37,694 nt of DNA from contig CAZMRW010000035.1 of NCBI GenBank assembly GCA_964568805.1, forward strand, positions 1 through 37,694, given 5' to 3'. Shown here piece after piece: positions 34,950-37,694 of this stretch; position 1 is the stretch's first letter, and each line of letters opens with the position of its first letter. This DNA comes from CAZMRW01 sp964568805. GTDB taxonomy: Bacteria > Pseudomonadota > Gammaproteobacteria > Methylococcales > Methylomonadaceae. The notes under the pieces are model-generated. The model had not been told where the DNA came from. It worked only from the letters and a program-made list of their open reading frames with translations, and ran no database searches. A program made the translations under genes and the position numbers.

Positions 34950-34974
34950 CCCCGGTTTAATTTTCAAGCCGGGG
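34950..34974 (+). terminator. Possible hairpin terminator after ettA
   Basis: CCCCGG (34950-34955) and CCGGGG (34969-34974) are perfect inverted arms about 25 bp after the ettA stop. There is no T-run downstream, so intrinsic termination is uncertain. Confidence 0.35.
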
Positions 34975-35079
34975 CTGTGATAAATTCCGCTATCGATAAA
35001 ACAGGCTTTGTTTCGTCGATATCCTCAAATGGGTCTTGATCATCCCGGGGCCGGTAATCGGCAAGCCGGTTGGTATTTT

Positions 35080-36642
35080 CTATTCAGAAATAAAGGTCGA
35101 AAAACCGTAAAAAGCCTTGGTTAACGTTTCCAGGGCTTGATTGCTCTCGGTATCGACAACTATCGCGTTAACAAACTCGGAATCCGTCAGCGCCTCAGCC
35201 GATTGTTGCTGATGTTTCAGCACATCGATAGTCGCTTCCGAAGGATCACTGTTTTCTTGCTGGCGAGCCGAAATACGTTGTTGCAAGATGCCATCGGATG
35301 CCCGGAAATCGATAATAACGAAAGGAGCACCGAGTGAATCGGCAAGTTCTCGGAAATTTTTGCGCTGTTCGGCCTGGAGAAAGGCGGCGTCTACGATGGC
35401 TGGAAATCCGGCTGAAATGATGTCTCCGGCCAATTCGGCAAGCCTTCGATAAGTTTGTTGCCCAGCGTCCGCCGTATAAAGCCCCTCATCGATGCCGCTG
35501 CCGGTTCGATCAGTTGCCCGGAATCCGAACAGACGTTTGCGTTCGATATCCGAGCGGATATGGATGGCGCCTGTTTTTTCAGCGAGCTGGCTTGACATAG
35601 TGGATTTGCCTGATCCTGAAAAGCCGTGGGTAATGACCATAAAGGCCGGAATTGCTGCGGTAAAACGTTCGGCCAAATCGACATAGTTGCCGTAATCGAT
35701 AGAGGTGTGCCGACTGGCTTCCGGATTATTTTGCTGTTGTTCCAGCCTCAACAAGGAGACTTTGGCGCGCACCAGGGCGCGATAGACCAGGTAATAGCGC
35801 AATAAGGCCAATCCAGGATAATCGCCGGAAACGTGCAGATAACGGTTCAGAAAACGGTAGCCGAGGCTGGAGTAGCCTGAGTGCAATAAATCGATGACCA
35901 AAAAAGCCACTTCACTGATGACATCAATCCAGCGCAGCATCGGATTGAACTCGATACAATCGAACAATGTGACTTTGCCGTCGATAACCGTGATATTACC
36001 CAAATGCAGATCGCCATGGCATTCGCGCACATAGCCCTGGCGCTTGCGCTGTTCCATCAGTTCCTGCAGTTTTTGAGCTTCGTTTGATCCCCAGTCCTGG
36101 ATGGCCTGTAATTGCATTAACCGCTGCACCTCATCAAGGAAGGGTCTGATATGTTCGAAATTTTCGTCGAACCACTTATGAATAGTATCAGAATTCCCAT
36201 AAGGCGAATCTTCATCTGCGATGGCAATGGTCCGATGAAAATCGGCAACGATATCGGCGATCTGATCGATTTCGCCTGCTCCCAGTTTTCCGGTTGCTGC
36301 GAGCTCATTCAAGGTCAAGTTTGCAGGGAACTGTATCATCTTGACAGCATATTCGAACACTTGACCATTGCCGTCCATGGCAGGGTGGTCCGGATTTCCG
36401 GTAATCGGCACGACATCGAGATAAATATCCGGCGCAAAACGCCGGTTCAGCCTTAATTCTTCAGAACAATAAAAACGCCGTTTTTCCAGCGTCGAGAAAT
36501 CGAGAAAGCCGAAATTGACCGGCTTTTTGATTTTATAGGCGAAATGTCCGGTCAGCAGTATCCAGGAAATATGGGTTTCGATGACGGTGATTTCGGTAAC
36601 CTCATGCCGGTAGGCATTTGTGTTACACAAGCCCTTGATCAT
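35080..36642 (-). CDS. APH-like kinase fused to a P-loop kinase domain
   Basis: A 520-residue two-domain protein. The N-terminal half resembles aminoglycoside phosphotransferase/choline kinase-like enzymes, with CHGDLHLGNI (catalytic loop, about 210) and LFDCIEF (metal-binding Asp). The C-terminal part starts with a Walker A GFSGSGKST at about 340 and looks like a nucleoside-kinase or zeta-toxin-like fold (COG0645). This fusion is common in proteobacteria and its substrate is unknown; it should not be read as antibiotic resistance. ATG36642 has GGAG in front and matches the usual MIKGLxNxNAY start. A start at 36699 would add 19 residues with no ribosome site. Confidence 0.85.
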   Translation of the reverse strand: MIKGLCNTNAYRHEVTEITVIETHISWILLTGHFAYKIKKPVNFGFLDFSTLEKRRFYCSEELRLNRRFAPDIYLDVVPITGNPDHPAMDGNGQVFEYAVKMIQFPANLTLNELAATGKLGAGEIDQIADIVADFHRTIAIADEDSPYGNSDTIHKWFDENFEHIRPFLDEVQRLMQLQAIQDWGSNEAQKLQELMEQRKRQGYVRECHGDLHLGNITVIDGKVTLFDCIEFNPMLRWIDVISEVAFLVIDLLHSGYSSLGYRFLNRYLHVSGDYPGLALLRYYLVYRALVRAKVSLLRLEQQQNNPEASRHTSIDYGNYVDLAERFTAAIPAFMVITHGFSGSGKSTMSSQLAEKTGAIHIRSDIERKRLFGFRATDRTGSGIDEGLYTADAGQQTYRRLAELAGDIISAGFPAIVDAAFLQAEQRKNFRELADSLGAPFVIIDFRASDGILQQRISARQQENSDPSEATIDVLKHQQQSAEALTDSEFVNAIVVDTESNQALETLTKAFYGFSTFISE

Positions 36643-36922
36643 TCCTTCTCCATTATCTTGCGCCGGTTGCTCTGAGGTTGTTGATGATATATTGTCCATG
36701 CGTTCGATAGTTTATTTGTAAGCCAAACAAGAAAGACCGTTAAGCCGCGGATGGCGATTTATCCCAGATAACTGTATTGAGCCTAAGTAGTCATAATAAT
36801 TTTATGTTGGTTGAAAATAAGATACTCTATTTAAACAATAAATACTTCAAGACAAATAGATGAAGATTAATGCCTTTGACTTTTTGCGACAGAATCCCTT
36901 GGCCCGTGATCTATGGGCCTGT

Positions 36923-37694
36923 TCAGTAAAGTCTCGGCACAATCCGCCATGGCACCCGTGCCCGGTAGCTTAGCCAATCCTTTCCGTACTTCGCCAGGCA
37001 CATGGCATCATCCCGCCGCTCCCGGTGAAGAAGTAGAATGGTGAAATAGACGATATGGAAATAGGGCAGTGGACTGCCGAAAGCGGCTGGCAAGCACCAC
37101 GAGAGCGCGATCATCAGATCGCCGAAATAGTTCATGTGACGCGCAAAGCCCCACCAGCCGGAGGTTAGCAGCAGCGAACCCCTGGCGGTCTTGATGTATT
37201 CAGCCGGCCGTCCCCAAACAGGCCGGTTAGGATTGCGCCGGAAATAGTGCTTCTGGATGTTGGCGCCGCGGAAGATTGCATAACCGGCCAGATTCAAGGT
37301 CACGATGGCAGCAGTCCCCCAGGCAGGGAGATCGTGGGTATGGTTGACCAGATACTGGGCCTGTAGCGTATAAGTGAAGGGTAGCCAGACCAGATCGCCC
37401 CAGCACAGCATCCAGCCAAATTTCTCGTGTTTGATGTCCCAGGTTGTGAGGACGGCCTCTTCGTGGATGAAGTAGTCGATCAGGTAAAAACTCTGGAAGC
37501 CTACCACCAGCAGCATCGGCACCGTCACCGTGCCGTGCAGTTCAAATTGTTTGGCCGCCATGGAGAGGTTCATCAGCATCCAGAAGACCATGCCGGGGCG
37601 GGCTTCGCAGAACAGCTTGAGGTCGAGGGAGCCGATCCGTGGATTGAGGGCCGTGCCCATGAAGTAGTCATAGAAAGGCCGCCCCGTCGGCCGT
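36923..37694 (-). CDS. ERG4/ERG24-family sterol reductase (C14 type), 5' end outside the window
   Basis: The frame stays open to the window edge and encodes about 257 residues; GRPFYDYFMGTALNPRIGS shows that the true start lies further right. The protein is membrane-embedded with several hydrophobic segments. It carries the sterol reductase signatures LLLTSGWWGFARHMNYFGD and LLLHRERRDDAMCLAKYGKDW, ending as expected in PWRIVPRLY. Family members reduce the C14-15 or C24 double bond of sterols with NADPH. The stretch YDYFMGTALNPRIG favours the C14 branch. Bacterial copies are known in sterol-making methanotrophs and a few other lineages, which is part of the case for a methanotroph here. Confidence 0.88.
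   Translation of the reverse strand, partial: RPTGRPFYDYFMGTALNPRIGSLDLKLFCEARPGMVFWMLMNLSMAAKQFELHGTVTVPMLLVVGFQSFYLIDYFIHEEAVLTTWDIKHEKFGWMLCWGDLVWLPFTYTLQAQYLVNHTHDLPAWGTAAIVTLNLAGYAIFRGANIQKHYFRRNPNRPVWGRPAEYIKTARGSLLLTSGWWGFARHMNYFGDLMIALSWCLPAAFGSPLPYFHIVYFTILLLHRERRDDAMCLAKYGKDWLSYRARVPWRIVPRLY

Noticed and set aside
35080..36642. Reading the APH-like protein as an aminoglycoside resistance gene
   Set aside because: The fusion with a second P-loop kinase domain is a common chromosomal proteobacterial family with no known link to resistance.

Overview
The window looks like chromosomal DNA of a gammaproteobacterium of moderate GC content. The run mreB-mreC-mreD-mrdA-rodA-mltB-rlpA-dacA-dat-ybeD-lipB-lipA follows the gammaproteobacterial cell-shape/lipoate gene order, and Rsd (anti-sigma-70) is a gammaproteobacterial protein. 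A sterol C14-reductase-like gene at the right edge and a methionine-rich periplasmic protein suggest a type I methanotroph (Methylococcales). That placement is inference; no methane-oxidation gene is in the window.

Layout. (1) 1-6384, plus strand: an accessory block with the 3' remnant of an unknown gene, a 1656-residue SMC/MukB-like ATPase, and a partner protein with a Toprim-type (JetD/DUF2220-like) C-terminal domain. It resembles the SMC and nuclease halves of a Wadjet/MksBEFG plasmid-restriction system. The sequence is divergent, and no intact kleisin or KITE genes lie inside the window. (2) 6385-6809: gene-poor junction. (3) 6810-18190, minus strand: peptidoglycan elongation and cell shape (MreBCD, PBP2, RodA, MltB, RlpA, PBP5-type carboxypeptidase), D-amino acid supply (Dat), and lipoate attachment and synthesis (YbeD, LipB, LipA). 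(4) 18440-22308, plus strand: the gatCAB amidotransferase operon, then rsd. (5) 22712-25369, minus: a large UPF0182 membrane protein, then almost 1 kb without genes. (6) 26325-28409, plus: an EF-G paralogue outside any str operon, followed by a good terminator. (7) 28566-34923: a LuxR-type regulator, radA, a two-FHA-domain protein, a Met-rich secreted protein, a thioredoxin-like [2Fe-2S] ferredoxin and the ABC-F factor ettA. (8) 35080-37694, minus: a kinase/APH fusion protein and an ERG4/ERG24-family sterol reductase cut off by the window end.

What stands out. The SMC/Toprim pair has a Walker B motif ending in Asp-Gly, a repeated element in its coiled coil, and a left flank that may be an insertion-sequence end. 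mreC has no ATG, GTG or TTG before its transmembrane and coiled-coil region and appears to start at an ATA codon behind a Shine-Dalgarno sequence. GatB carries an AT-rich in-frame insertion of about 27 residues. radA appears to be translationally coupled to a 15-codon leader ORF. All assignments were made by eye from sequence motifs; no database search was run.
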